Below are positions 32,017-41,979 of a stretch of DNA of 64,000 nucleotides, in pieces (within the stretch, counting starts at the first letter, position 1; every line of letters begins with the position of its first letter). The position numbers were made by a program, and so were the translations under genes. Below the pieces are notes generated by a model that saw nothing but the letters and a program-made list of their open reading frames with translations, had not been told where the DNA came from and ran no database searches. Location: positions 4,792 to 68,791 of the forward strand of contig NZ_QULW01000020.1 in the NCBI RefSeq assembly GCF_003481825.1, read 5' to 3'. This DNA comes from Clostridium sp. OM02-18AC. GTDB taxonomy: Bacteria > Bacillota > Clostridia > Lachnospirales > Lachnospiraceae.

Positions 32017-34034
32017 CACCTGACCACCTTTCCATTCCACACCGGCTTTGTTCCGGCACTCTGCTGCATTGCCGGTCGTTCTGTTTTTGCAGCCGTTTTC
32101 TGTTGACTGGTTGCCCTACAGGATTCTAACATTCCTTTCGTTTTCACTTCCGGTCCTGGCCGGAATTCTCCTGGCGGCGCGCTATCCGGATATAAATATT
32201 CATCAATAAACCGCGACCGCTCCTGCGGCTTTCCATACCGCTCTTTTGTGTAATACACATGGAGCCGGTCTTTGGCACGGGTCATGGCTACGTAAAACAT
32301 GCGTCGTTCTTCTTCGAGATCCGCGTCCAGGACAGCTTTGTGGTGCGGGGTTATCCGCTCGTTTGCATCCATGATATAGACGATTGGGAATTCCAGTCCT
32401 TTGGCGCTGTGCATGGTCATAAGGACCACACAGTCCTGGTCCCGTGTTTCCCGGTTCTGCGCCTGCTGCTTGAGCTGTTCGCCGTATTCTTCCATATGAA
32501 GAAGCCAGGCATCCATGGTCTTATACCCGGATGCGCTTTCCTGGATCTGGTCTGCCAGTTCCAGGAGTTCCTCCGGCTTCATGCGGCGGTACTCTGCATA
32601 ATCTTTTAAGTATTCGTCGTAGCCAATGGCTTTGCGGATATAATTGACTGCAGCCACCGGTGCCAGCTTTTTGAGTATCTTTAAGTCATATTCCAGATCT
32701 TCGATGCGCTCCACCATCCAGTCTTTCGACCGGTACCAGGATTTGACCTGGTTCCAGGAAACGATCTGCCCATCCAGCGCTTCCCGGCTGATGTAGCGCT
32801 TCGGCCGGTTGATGATGCGCAGGGCATCGGCACGCTTTGCCTGGTGTTTTTCCGCCAGCGGGTCTGCCGCGATGCGGATGTAGGTCAGAAGGTCCTGGGT
32901 GATCCAATGCTCATAAATGTTTGGCAGTGCATCCCGCATCTGGAACGGAATGTTGTATTCCATCAACCGTTCCATGAGGAGTCTCGGCTCCATGCTGGTG
33001 CGGTAGAGCACGGCAATATCCGACAGGCGGTAGCCCATCTGCACATAATCCTGGATTTCTTTTATGATCGTCCTGGTCTCGGTCGGGGCGTCCGCGAATC
33101 CGACCGTCGTGACCGGTTTCCCGGCTCCCCTTGCAGCGCGGATCTCTTTCTCGAAGCGGGTTTTATTGTGACGGATCAGACGACCGGCGTAATCCACAAT
33201 ATTGGAAGTGGAGCGGTAGTTTATCCCCAAAAGAACCCGTTTTGCCTGGGGATAATCTTTCTCAAACCCGAGCATGATTTCTGGCTTTGCACCGCGGAAA
33301 CGGTAAATAGACTGGTCATCATCGCCTACGATAAACAGGTTATTCTGCGGTGCTGCCAGCATCCGGATGATCTCATACTGTACCCGGTTGATGTCCTGAA
33401 ATTCATCGATCAGGATATACTGGTATTTTCTCTGCCATGCCTCCAGAATGTCTTTCCTCTGGGTAAACAGCTCGTAGCAGAGCACCAACATATCGTCAAA
33501 GTCCAGAAGACTTTTCTCGACCATGGCTTTTTCGTAGCCCTGGTACAGCTTCTTGAACATCTCTTCCGAACAGTTTTTGGAATAATAATAGTCCAGATTC
33601 ATCATCTCGCCTTTTACCAGGCTGATCTCTGAAAGAATCTGGGAGATGAATTCTGCCTCATCCTCCACATCCATCTGGTAGCGGTCTACCAGTTCCCGGA
33701 TGATAGCGGTGCGCTGTTCATCGCGCGCGATATTGGAGGCATCGTAGCGGTACGCACGCTTTAAGATTGCAAAAAATACTGCGTGAAACGTACCGAAGCT
33801 GACGGGGAGTCTTCGCCCCTCCGTCAGCTTCTCAAATCGCTGCCGCATTTCCTGCGCAGCGGCCTTTGTAAAGGTAATGACCAGGATGCTGCCCAGCTCC
33901 ACCCTGCATTCTTCCACCAGGTATTTCACCCGGTGGGTAATGACCGTGGTTTTTCCGGATCCCGGTCCTGCAAGCACCATCATCGGGCCCTGCCGGTGAT
34001 GGATGGCCTGCAGCTGTGATTCATGAAACGCCAT
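32016..34034 (-). CDS. UvrD/PcrA-like superfamily 1 helicase
   Basis: 672 residues, slightly shorter than PcrA (about 720). Helicase motifs: Walker A LAGPGSGKTT (21-30), ITFTKAAAQEM (Ia), FDDMLVL, ILIDEFQDINRVQ (II), VGDDDQSIYRFRGA (III), NYRSTSNI (IV), TMHSAKGLEFPIVYI (V) and FYVAMTRAKDRL (VI). The C-terminal 60 residues are low in conservation. It unwinds DNA in repair. It follows gltX by 81 bases with no clear promoter and overlaps cobO, so the three probably form one unit. Confidence 0.9.
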   Translation of the reverse strand: MAFHESQLQAIHHRQGPMMVLAGPGSGKTTVITHRVKYLVEECRVELGSILVITFTKAAAQEMRQRFEKLTEGRRLPVSFGTFHAVFFAILKRAYRYDASNIARDEQRTAIIRELVDRYQMDVEDEAEFISQILSEISLVKGEMMNLDYYYSKNCSEEMFKKLYQGYEKAMVEKSLLDFDDMLVLCYELFTQRKDILEAWQRKYQYILIDEFQDINRVQYEIIRMLAAPQNNLFIVGDDDQSIYRFRGAKPEIMLGFEKDYPQAKRVLLGINYRSTSNIVDYAGRLIRHNKTRFEKEIRAARGAGKPVTTVGFADAPTETRTIIKEIQDYVQMGYRLSDIAVLYRTSMEPRLLMERLMEYNIPFQMRDALPNIYEHWITQDLLTYIRIAADPLAEKHQAKRADALRIINRPKRYISREALDGQIVSWNQVKSWYRSKDWMVERIEDLEYDLKILKKLAPVAAVNYIRKAIGYDEYLKDYAEYRRMKPEELLELADQIQESASGYKTMDAWLLHMEEYGEQLKQQAQNRETRDQDCVVLMTMHSAKGLEFPIVYIMDANERITPHHKAVLDADLEEERRMFYVAMTRAKDRLHVYYTKERYGKPQERSRFIDEYLYPDSAPPGEFRPGPEVKTKGMLESCRATSQQKTAAKTERPAMQQSAGTKPVWNGKVVR

Positions 34035-34115
34035 GTATGCGGTTCCTTTCTTCGTCTGGCCGTCTGAAATCTCTCTGTCACAAAAGCATCCCAGACAGGC
34101 TCCATGTGCAGCTTC

Positions 34116-35576
34116 CTATGCGTTCACTGCAGAAAGCATCTCAATGCCCTTGCGGATACGTGCCAGGGACTCTTCCTTGCCAAGCACTTCCATGATCTCG
34201 GTCGCACCGGCCGGGGTCATCTGCTTGCCGGATACAGCGGTACGAATCGGCCACATGACAAAGCCGGTCTTGTAGCCTTTCTCGGATACATAAGCAGATA
34301 ATGCTGCGTAAAGTGCGTCGTTGGTGAAGTCCTCCTGTGCTTCAAGGATCGGCAGCACATCGTTTAATACCTCGAGGGAATTCTCGGAGTTGGTCTTCAT
34401 CTTCTTATGGGTGTACATTGCCACATCGTACTCCGGCAGCTCCTGGAAGAAGTCTACCTGTGCCTCGATGTCCGGGAAGATCTCGATACGGGTCTTTACC
34501 ATGCCTGCGATCTTCTTTAAATCGAGATCTTTCTTGATGACAGCCTTTAAGTACGGCTCTGCCAGCTCGTAGAAACGGTCTGCGTCCATTGCTTTTAAGT
34601 ACTCGCCGTTCATCCATTTTAATTTTGTGATATCGAATACGGCCGGGGACTTGCTGATGTTGTGGTAATCAAATGCCTTTACCAGCTCCTCCAGGGAGAA
34701 GATTTCCTGGTTGTCGGTCGGGGACCAGCCAAGCAGTGCCACGTAGTTTACAACCGCCTCAGATACGAAGCCCTGCTCGATCAGGTCCTCGAAGGAGGAG
34801 TGACCGCTTCTCTTGGAAAGCTTTTTATGGAACTCATCGGTGATCAGCGGGCAGTGTACATAAACCGGAACCTCCCAGCCAAACGCATCGTACAGACGGT
34901 TGTACTTCGGGGAGGAGGACAGGTACTCGTTGCCGCGCACAACATGGGTGATTCCCATTAAATGGTCGTCTACCACGTTTGCGAAGTTGTAGGTCGGGTA
35001 ACCATCGGATTTGATGAGGACCATATCGTCTAACTCAGAGTTGTCTACGGTGATGTCTCCGTAGATCTCGTCATGGAAGGTTGTGGTGCCCTCGGTCGGG
35101 TTATTCTGACGGATGACATATGGCATGCCTGCTGCCAGGTTTGCCTCTACCTCTTCCTTGCTTAAGTGCAGGCAGTGCTTGTCATAGGTCATGATCTCCT
35201 CGCCGTTTACGGTCTTCTTTAAGGAGTTTAAGCGCTCCTGGGTGCAGAAGCAGTAATAAGCCTCGCCTTTTTCTACCAGCTTTTTGGCATACTCTAAGTA
35301 GATGCCCGCTTTCTGGCGCTCACTCTGCACGTACGGACCGCAGCCGCCGTCTTTGTCCGGACCTTCGTCGTGTACCAGACCGGTCTCAGCCAGAGTGCGG
35401 TAAATGATCTCGGTTGCGCCCTCAACGAAGCGCTCCTGGTCGGTATCCTCGATACGTAAGAGGAAATCGCCGCCCTCATGCTTGGCGATGAGGTATGCGT
35501 ACAGTGCAGTTCTTAAGTTACCTACATGCATGCGGCCGGTCGGGCTCGGTGCATATCTTGTTCTGATCTTTGTCAT
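34116..35576 (-). CDS. gltX: glutamate--tRNA ligase
   Basis: 486 residues from the ATG at 35576 (MTKIRTRYAPSPTGRMHVGN) with AAAGGAG ahead; the frame is open further up, but its extra 39 codons contain the promoter. Class I signatures: HVGN (HIGH motif) and KLSKRSG (KMSKS motif). It charges tRNA-Glu (possibly tRNA-Gln as well) with glutamate. The C-terminal anticodon-binding domain is complete. Strong promoter 80 bases upstream. Confidence 0.96.
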   Translation of the reverse strand: MTKIRTRYAPSPTGRMHVGNLRTALYAYLIAKHEGGDFLLRIEDTDQERFVEGATEIIYRTLAETGLVHDEGPDKDGGCGPYVQSERQKAGIYLEYAKKLVEKGEAYYCFCTQERLNSLKKTVNGEEIMTYDKHCLHLSKEEVEANLAAGMPYVIRQNNPTEGTTTFHDEIYGDITVDNSELDDMVLIKSDGYPTYNFANVVDDHLMGITHVVRGNEYLSSSPKYNRLYDAFGWEVPVYVHCPLITDEFHKKLSKRSGHSSFEDLIEQGFVSEAVVNYVALLGWSPTDNQEIFSLEELVKAFDYHNISKSPAVFDITKLKWMNGEYLKAMDADRFYELAEPYLKAVIKKDLDLKKIAGMVKTRIEIFPDIEAQVDFFQELPEYDVAMYTHKKMKTNSENSLEVLNDVLPILEAQEDFTNDALYAALSAYVSEKGYKTGFVMWPIRTAVSGKQMTPAGATEIMEVLGKEESLARIRKGIEMLSAVNA

Positions 35577-35664
35577 GATATGAAACTCCTTTGTTTTTCT
35601 CAAAGATTTTGATTTTCCATTTTTGCGCGTTACACTTCCCACGCAGACAGTAATCTTTGCGCCC

Positions 35665-35693
35665 ATTATAACGCGCTCTGCCCTAAATGGCAA
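35665..35693 (-). promoter_or_regulatory. sigma-A promoter of gltX
   Basis: Minus strand TTGCCA (35688-35693), 17-base spacer, perfect TATAAT (35665-35670). Its place rules out the longest upstream start for gltX. Confidence 0.85.
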
Positions 35694-35718
35694 TTTGTTT
35701 CCTGTGCATGGAATTTTT

Positions 35719-37056
35719 TTATTCTAAACGGTAAGCCCCGTCACCTTTTCCGGTAAAGCTTCCAGAATAAAGGACCTTTGCTGCCTCAATCAGGTATGCG
35801 GTGTCGCGGCTTCCAGCAGTCTCATAGCTGGAGTGCATGGCAAGCTGCGGCAGGCCGATATCTACGGTATTTAATGCAACCTGGGTTCCGGAAATATTGC
35901 CCAGAGTGGAACCGCCGAGGATGTCGGAACGGTTTAAGAATACCTGGTACGGAACCTCTGCCTTCTCGCAGATGGTCTTGAATACAGCAGCAGAAACTGC
36001 GTCGGTGCAGTACTTCTGGTTTGCGCTGTATTTGATGACGATCCCCTGGTTCATGTACGGGCGGCTGGTCGGATCTGCCTTATCCGGCTGGTTCGGATGG
36101 ATGGCATGCGCATTGTCTGCAGATACCATGAAACTGGATGCCAGTGCGGTTAAATACTCTTCCTGGGTGCGGCCCATGCCGGTGTTGATGCGGTTTAACA
36201 CATCCTTTAAGAACGTAGATTCTGCGCCCTGTTTGGTTCCGCTTCCCACTTCCTCGTTATCGTATACGCAGTGAACAGCTACGCTGTCCTTCGGCTCTGC
36301 TGCCAGAAAGCCCTTTAAGGATGCGAATGCACACTGCAGATCATCCAAATGCGGGCTTGCGATAAACTCGCCATCTGCACCGAGCAGGGTACCTTTCATG
36401 CGGTTATATAAGAACATATCCATATCCAGGATGTCCTCTGCCTTTACACCGGCCTCATTTGCGATCAGCTCGGTAAAGCAGCCCTTTACCTGCTTTTCGG
36501 CAACTTCGCAGAACAGCGGAAGCATATCTTTCTGGGCATTGAACGCATACCCGTCGTTCACCTGACGGTTCATGTGAATCGCCAGATTCGGGATGATCAT
36601 CAGGTCACGGTCTACGTTGACGAACTTGGTTGCAATGCCATCAGCAGTACGCACGATCACGCGGCCTGCCACGGAAAGCGGACGGTCCAGCCAGGTGGAG
36701 CAGATCATGCCGCCGTATTTTTCCACGTTCAGCTTCACATACTGGTTCTCCACGACGATCTCGGCATTGGCTTTGATCTTAAAGACCGGAGAGTCACTGT
36801 GGCTTGCCATGATCTGGAAGCCTGCGAAATCCTGTTTCGGAATCTTGAATGCGATCAGGGCAGAATCGTTTCTGGTCACATAGTAACCATTTCCTGCCTC
36901 CAGGTTCCATTTTTCTCCTTCATACAGACTGGTAAATCCAGCGTTTTTCAGCATTTCACACATATTTGCCGTTGCGTGGAATGCACTTGGGCTGTTGTCG
37001 AGGAATGCAAGCAGCTCCTCATTGGTTTTTTCAAAATTCAAATTCATTTTACTCAT
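35719..37056 (-). CDS. M18-family aminopeptidase
   Basis: 445 residues from the ATG at 37056, which overlaps the HAD gene's stop (ATGA). Zinc-site motifs of the aspartyl-aminopeptidase family: MASHSDSPVFKIK, then DNEEVGSGTKQGAEST, and AMHSSYETAGSRD near the C-terminus. It removes N-terminal (often acidic) residues from peptides in the cytosol, as part of peptide turnover. Family length is 430-480. Coupled to the upstream HAD phosphatase. Confidence 0.92.
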   Translation of the reverse strand: MSKMNLNFEKTNEELLAFLDNSPSAFHATANMCEMLKNAGFTSLYEGEKWNLEAGNGYYVTRNDSALIAFKIPKQDFAGFQIMASHSDSPVFKIKANAEIVVENQYVKLNVEKYGGMICSTWLDRPLSVAGRVIVRTADGIATKFVNVDRDLMIIPNLAIHMNRQVNDGYAFNAQKDMLPLFCEVAEKQVKGCFTELIANEAGVKAEDILDMDMFLYNRMKGTLLGADGEFIASPHLDDLQCAFASLKGFLAAEPKDSVAVHCVYDNEEVGSGTKQGAESTFLKDVLNRINTGMGRTQEEYLTALASSFMVSADNAHAIHPNQPDKADPTSRPYMNQGIVIKYSANQKYCTDAVSAAVFKTICEKAEVPYQVFLNRSDILGGSTLGNISGTQVALNTVDIGLPQLAMHSSYETAGSRDTAYLIEAAKVLYSGSFTGKGDGAYRLE

Positions 37057-37661
37057 AATACTTTCTCTAAATCCTTTCTCAGATTTTCCATGCTGCCATC
37101 TGCGAAGCAATGCCCATCCATACCACAGGCTTTTGCTCCCTCAATATTCATCGGCAGATCATCGATAAAATAACACTCCTCCGGCTTTAATCTGAAGCGG
37201 TTGAAGAAATGCTCATACATCTCTTTCTGCGGTTTTAAGCATTTCACCTCGGCAGAAAAGAGCAGTCCATCGAAACATTCGACAGCCGGGATCACCTCTT
37301 TGTAGCAGGACGGCAGCCGGACAGACGCATTGGAGCAGACATAAAGGCCATACCCTTTTGCTTTCAGTTCCCGCACCAGTGCCTCCATATCTTTATTTTT
37401 CCACATGCAGTATTTCTCCCAGTTGTCAAAACACAGCTTCGCCGCTTCATGCAGACGCTCTGGAAGTCTCGCGCACATTTTTTTGAGTCCCTCTTCTTCA
37501 GAAATGACTCCCATATCCAGCAGGATCCATTCCGGGGAATCGAACACAGCCGTACAGACCGCTTTCTGGTCTTCCTCATTTTCAATAAAATGGCGGCATG
37601 CCCGCATGGATTCGTAGTAAATCAGAACTTTCCCCATGTCGAATACAATATTTTTTATCAT
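37053..37661 (-). CDS. HAD-superfamily (class IA) phosphatase
   Basis: 202 residues. Motif I is VFDMGKVLI with Asp8 as nucleophile; as in YihX-type members the second Asp position is Gly. Motif II is VCSNAS, the lysine is in KCLKPQKEMYEHF, and motif IV is CYFIDDLPMNIEGA. YihX-like enzymes dephosphorylate sugar phosphates; the substrate is not evident. AGGAGG seven bases before the ATG. It leads a two-gene unit with the M18 aminopeptidase. Confidence 0.88.
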   Translation of the reverse strand: MIKNIVFDMGKVLIYYESMRACRHFIENEEDQKAVCTAVFDSPEWILLDMGVISEEEGLKKMCARLPERLHEAAKLCFDNWEKYCMWKNKDMEALVRELKAKGYGLYVCSNASVRLPSCYKEVIPAVECFDGLLFSAEVKCLKPQKEMYEHFFNRFRLKPEECYFIDDLPMNIEGAKACGMDGHCFADGSMENLRKDLEKVL

Positions 37662-37778
37662 CGCATCTCCTCCTATTTATTTATCACAGATCCATCACAC
37701 TTCACAGGGGTTGTGATGGTGACAGACAATCGCAGACAGCTTCCCCGGATTCCCCAAAATAACCATTTATCTGCCCAT

Positions 37779-38813
37779 TCATCTGTCTCCCGTCAGCAAC
37801 CTCCATACACGCGGCAGGTACCTTCGCATCCATGCCCCGGTCACACTGCTGATCACAAGCACCAGAACCGGCATGAACAAAAACAAAAGGAACGGTCCAT
37901 ACCAGTTTGCTGTCCCTATGATTCCAAGCCTGGCTGCTGTCTTATTGATCAGCCGCACAATAGCAAAATGAACGGCATACAGGAAAAAATTGTGCTTCAT
38001 AAACTCCTTCGCCGCCGGGAGATGCTTTCCCGGAATCACAAGCCAGAACCCTGCCACCGCCAGAACACGGCACAACACAAACGACGGGATATGCGCCTGC
38101 CAGAGTCCCACATAATAGACAGCCGCCGCTGCTGCCATACTAAACATTCCGGCCCAAAAGCACATCCTGCTTTCACACTGCTCTGCCACTGCCTTCCAGT
38201 GCAGCGACAGCATGGCACCCGTGCCGTAATAGATCAGCGCATCCGGGTTTACCAAAAGTCCAGATGGACTAAACCGTACCAGAATCCAGCAGGCGGCAAG
38301 CAGCAGACAGCCGCTCCATACACGCTTTAGCAGCATATAAAGGACCGGTGCCAGCGCCACCAGCCATATAAGCTGGTACAGATACCAGAACACATTGTTG
38401 TAGGTGTGGGAAACCACAGCTTCCACCGCCGCCTGAAGCGACAGCTCCACGACTCCTTTTCCCACGACATCAGACAGCGCCGGGACGCGGCTGGCAACCA
38501 CATAGCAGATATAGTAAAGAAAATTCCAGACAATATACGGCACAAGCAGGCTTTTTACGCGCCTCTGCCATTTGCCTTTCAGTTTGTCCCAGCTGAAATC
38601 CCGGTAAAACTGGTACCCGGAGATCATAAAAAATCCCGGCACCGCGATCTGCCCAAACCAGTCTCCGATCCGGTGCTCCAGCACATAAACCGTTCCGGTC
38701 ATTGCCTGATAGCCCAGAAACAGCTCTGCATTGTAGGAGTGGACCCAGATTACTAAGAGACTGAGCGCAAAAGAGAACCATGTGACTTTGTTGCGAAATT
38801 CTAACTCGGTCAT
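37779..38813 (-). CDS. acyltransferase-3 family membrane protein
   Basis: 344 residues with about ten membrane spans. The family signs are FSFALSLLVIWVHSYN (the conserved His after span 1), GQIAVPGFFMISGYQFYR, and a C-terminal FFLYAVHFAIV segment. These proteins transfer acetyl or other acyl groups onto exported sugars. It is the last gene of the polysaccharide cluster, so it probably decorates that polymer. The gap to the permease upstream is 83 bases. Confidence 0.88.
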   Translation of the reverse strand: MTELEFRNKVTWFSFALSLLVIWVHSYNAELFLGYQAMTGTVYVLEHRIGDWFGQIAVPGFFMISGYQFYRDFSWDKLKGKWQRRVKSLLVPYIVWNFLYYICYVVASRVPALSDVVGKGVVELSLQAAVEAVVSHTYNNVFWYLYQLIWLVALAPVLYMLLKRVWSGCLLLAACWILVRFSPSGLLVNPDALIYYGTGAMLSLHWKAVAEQCESRMCFWAGMFSMAAAAAVYYVGLWQAHIPSFVLCRVLAVAGFWLVIPGKHLPAAKEFMKHNFFLYAVHFAIVRLINKTAARLGIIGTANWYGPFLLFLFMPVLVLVISSVTGAWMRRYLPRVWRLLTGDR

Positions 38814-38896
38814 ATGATTCCCCCTTATCTGTCATACGTTTTCTTTTTGCCGGAACTGCCAGCTTAAAACGCAAGAAACCATTTTCTTTTCAAGCC

Positions 38897-39709
38897 TTAC
38901 AATACGTCAGAAAAATGCGGTCTTAACCGTTTAAACACCCGGAGTCCCAAAAGCCCGATGACGAGCGTTACCACCCAGAAATAAATGCCAAGCTTCGGGC
39001 GTTCCCAGAACCAGTTTCCGGTGAGCATGCTGTCGCGGTATCCGGCAACCACATAGTAAAACGGATTCAGCTTTAAGATCGTCACAAACCACGGAGCCTT
39101 GTCCGCAAACATGGTCTCCTGGTACATGATCGGGGTCAGCCACATGCCAAACTGCAGACAGATGCTGACGATCTGCGCCATGTCTTTAAAGAAGACATTG
39201 ACCGCAGAGGTCAGGTAACCGAATGCCAGGGCCAGCATGGCTGCCGCGAAGCTGTAATACAAGATCTGGATCCAGGTTGCCATCGGCAGTCTGCCGTAGC
39301 ATAAGAACACGACCAGCATGATCCCTGCGAAAAAGGCATGCACCAGCATACAGGAGATCAGCTTGATGATCGGAAGGATCTCAACCTGGAACACAACCTT
39401 CTTCACCAGATAGCTGTATTCCTGCAGACACCCTGTCACGCAGTTTAAAGCCTCGCTGTAGAAAAACCACGGCACAATGCCCGGGATCAGCCAGAGCACA
39501 TACGGCACTCCCGGAACCGGCGGCACACTCTTAAATCCCACCTGGAAGATGAAGAAATAGATGAGCACCGTGACGATCGGCTGCACCAGCATCCACACGA
39601 TGCCAAAGTACGAACCGACAAAGCGCTTTCGGAAATCAGCCTTCGCCAGATCCCAGATGAGTTTTCGTTTCCTGACGATTTCTTTCATCAGAGAAATTAC
39701 ATAATTCAT
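38897..39709 (-). CDS. ABC-2 polysaccharide exporter permease (Wzm/TagG type)
   Basis: 270 residues with six spans. The N-terminus (RKRKLIWDLAKADFRKRFVG), SYFGIVWMLVQPIVTVLIY and the LNPFYYVVAGYRDS segment are typical of O-antigen and teichoic acid exporters. It needs a cytoplasmic ATPase (Wzt/TagH) that is normally the next gene; here the next gene is an acyltransferase and no such ATPase is in the window. It starts six bases after the rfbC stop. Confidence 0.92.
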   Translation of the reverse strand: MNYVISLMKEIVRKRKLIWDLAKADFRKRFVGSYFGIVWMLVQPIVTVLIYFFIFQVGFKSVPPVPGVPYVLWLIPGIVPWFFYSEALNCVTGCLQEYSYLVKKVVFQVEILPIIKLISCMLVHAFFAGIMLVVFLCYGRLPMATWIQILYYSFAAAMLALAFGYLTSAVNVFFKDMAQIVSICLQFGMWLTPIMYQETMFADKAPWFVTILKLNPFYYVVAGYRDSMLTGNWFWERPKLGIYFWVVTLVIGLLGLRVFKRLRPHFSDVL

Positions 39710-39715
39710 AAATTT

Positions 39716-40279
39716 TTATTCCTCATTAAATTTGAAGGTGTCCTTCAGACCACTCCACTTTTTATCTTTCTCAGAGATGATCAGTTCCACACCTTCCTCG
39801 AACGGCCAGTCAATGCCGATCTCCGGATCGTTGTAAGCCAGACCGCCCTCATCGCCCGGATGATAGAAATCGGTGCACTTGTAGGCGAACTCTGCCTCAT
39901 CGGACAGCACTAAGAAGCCGTGTGCAAAGCCCTCCGGGATGTAGAACTGCTTTTTGTTCTCGGCAGTCAGTTCCACGCCAAACCACTTTCCGTAGGTTTT
40001 GGAGTTTGCACGCAGGTCTACTGCTACATCGAATACGGCACCACGGATGGCACGCACCAGCTTGCCCTGCGGATACTGTTTCTGGAAATGCAGGCCGCGC
40101 AGTACACCCTTCACGGACATGGACTGGTTGTCCTGTACAAATACCATGTTCAGTCCGGCTTCCTTGAAGTCATTCTGGTTGTAAGTTTCTACAAAATAGC
40201 CGCGCTCATCCTTAAATACGGTCGGCTCGATCACATAAAGTCCCTCGATATCACAGGATGTTACTTTGATCTTTCCCAT
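39716..40279 (-). CDS. rfbC: dTDP-4-dehydrorhamnose 3,5-epimerase
   Basis: 187 residues, standard. The cupin with the active-site His is VLRGLHFQKQYPQGKLV; GAVFDVAVDLR and YIPEGFAHGFLVLSDEAEF also match, and CTDFYHPGDEGGLAYNDP precedes the C-terminal end. It makes dTDP-4-dehydro-L-rhamnose, the third step of dTDP-rhamnose synthesis. The rfbA, rfbB and rfbD genes are not in the window. It suits the neighbouring rhamnosyltransferase-like gene at 42307-43251. Confidence 0.95.
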   Translation of the reverse strand: MGKIKVTSCDIEGLYVIEPTVFKDERGYFVETYNQNDFKEAGLNMVFVQDNQSMSVKGVLRGLHFQKQYPQGKLVRAIRGAVFDVAVDLRANSKTYGKWFGVELTAENKKQFYIPEGFAHGFLVLSDEAEFAYKCTDFYHPGDEGGLAYNDPEIGIDWPFEEGVELIISEKDKKWSGLKDTFKFNEE

Positions 40280-40314
40280 TATTCTTGTTCCTCACTTTTC
40301 ATTTCTCTAAGGTT

Positions 40315-41979
40315 TTACAAACGGATGCACACAATGCTGAACAGACGCACCAGCGCATAACCGTTCAGACAGCACATCAGATACAATATACTACGGTTTT
40401 TATCCTTTGTCAAAACTACCGTATGATTTTTCAAAGCCAGCAGAAGCACCGGCAAAAACGGCAGGAAATAACGGCCCTGCACGCCCAGGATCACCCGGGA
40501 GCTGATCGGTGTCCACGCGATCAGCATAGACAGCATAGTAAGTCCCACACAGGCTGCTGCGAGAAATCCAATCCAGAATCGCTGGCGCAGATTCATGCGG
40601 ATCTGCTCGGCCGGAATCTTCAGTGCCAGACCGATCAGACATAACGTAAGGATCCACACAACCAGATACGGCACATCTAGCACCTGGTCCAGATTTCCAA
40701 GCCATCCTCCGATCATGGTGATATGCATGTCTTTCGCATTCCACACCATGGTCTGGTAAAACATCCGCACCAGAAGCACCGGATTATGGATGAGAAGGTT
40801 CATGCTGAAACCGGCTTCTTCTGCCCAAGCCACATAGCTGTCAGCCTCCGTCGCCGTCGCGTAAGTGGTGATGACCTGGCTATTAACCAGATACATGGAC
40901 ACAGCCCACGCACCCGCCACGACAAACGCACTGGCAAACCAGTTTCTTGCACCGCCAAATTTGCGGACCGGAACCAGCAGGCACAGGCCAAGCATCGGCG
41001 CGTAGACCATCTTGCACGGACCTGCCACCGCCGCCAGAACTGCTAACAGCACCACATCCCGGATGCGGACCTGTTCCGCTTCAAAAGCCAGGTCCAGACA
41101 GACAGCTGTTAAAAGGAACATGCAGCCGAGGATCATGACATCATAAGAGAACGAAGCCGCAAGGTGCAGCGTCATCGGCAGAAGTGCCACGCCCAGAAGC
41201 ACTTCTTTCCCAAACGGGATCCGCTTCACCGCCAAATATAACATTCCTATAAAAAAGAGCAGGTTGCACAACCGTCCAAAGTACAAAAGGCAGACCGTAT
41301 TCAGCCCCAGAAGCCTTGCCGCGCTGATGCCGATTGCCTGTGGCACATAGGCAAGCGGCGTAGTGGTGACCGGCGGGTAGGTGGAACTCACGTAAGCACC
41401 CTGCGCCTGAATTTCAGCAGTCCGCTCCGGCGCATACTGTCCATTGATTCCTAATGCATGAAATAATTCGTAGGCGGACTCATCCAGGGTTTCGCCCAGC
41501 TTCACCGCCTGCTCGCGGCTCTCCTCCGTCACCTGAAGATTTCCATCTTCATCGGGTTCGTAGATAAAATCCCCGTCCAGATCCTCCACCCAGGCATCCT
41601 GCGCCCGTAAAAGCACCCGGCCGTAGCGGTCGCGCTGTGGCTGCCCGGTCAGCTGGGAAGAAAGCCGGTAAGCGCTGACATAATGGCTGATCTCGTCCGG
41701 CGCCGAAAGCGGCGGCAATACAAAGAGATACAACACGCCAAGGCCTCCTGCCATGAGCACCGCCAGCTTCGGAAATGACCATGGAATGTTCTTTTCCAGC
41801 AGGAAATATCCACACACGGCAGCAAACGCTGCCACCAGCGCCGACAACAGCAGATACTGTCCCATCTGCCAGGAGGCGCCGGTCGCCTGGATCCCGGTCT
41901 TAACATCCAGACTGTGCCAGGCAGCTGCAGCCGCAAGGCACAAAATGCCGGCAATCAGGCTAGTGTTTTTCTTCTTCAT
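40315..41979 (-). CDS. DUF2142 polytopic membrane protein, possible GT-C glycosyltransferase
   Basis: 554 residues from the ATG at 41979, with GAGGAG seven bases ahead, inside the end of the DUF2304 gene (20-base overlap). About twelve spans. The loop after span 3, LPPLSAPDEISHYVSAYRLS, carries the acidic pair typical of DUF2142 and of GT-C enzymes, which use lipid-phosphate sugars outside the membrane. Long extracytoplasmic loop at about 110-205. With the DPM1-like gene and DUF2304 it could add a sugar branch to the exported chain. The function is inferred from fold class and neighbours. Confidence 0.8.
   Translation of the reverse strand: MKKKNTSLIAGILCLAAAAAWHSLDVKTGIQATGASWQMGQYLLLSALVAAFAAVCGYFLLEKNIPWSFPKLAVLMAGGLGVLYLFVLPPLSAPDEISHYVSAYRLSSQLTGQPQRDRYGRVLLRAQDAWVEDLDGDFIYEPDEDGNLQVTEESREQAVKLGETLDESAYELFHALGINGQYAPERTAEIQAQGAYVSSTYPPVTTTPLAYVPQAIGISAARLLGLNTVCLLYFGRLCNLLFFIGMLYLAVKRIPFGKEVLLGVALLPMTLHLAASFSYDVMILGCMFLLTAVCLDLAFEAEQVRIRDVVLLAVLAAVAGPCKMVYAPMLGLCLLVPVRKFGGARNWFASAFVVAGAWAVSMYLVNSQVITTYATATEADSYVAWAEEAGFSMNLLIHNPVLLVRMFYQTMVWNAKDMHITMIGGWLGNLDQVLDVPYLVVWILTLCLIGLALKIPAEQIRMNLRQRFWIGFLAAACVGLTMLSMLIAWTPISSRVILGVQGRYFLPFLPVLLLALKNHTVVLTKDKNRSILYLMCCLNGYALVRLFSIVCIRL

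Noticed and set aside
37681..37778. terminator after the polysaccharide cluster
   Set aside because: A CCATCACA/TGTGATGG inverted repeat (37692-37719) exists, but it is not followed by a T run, so I did not call it a terminator.
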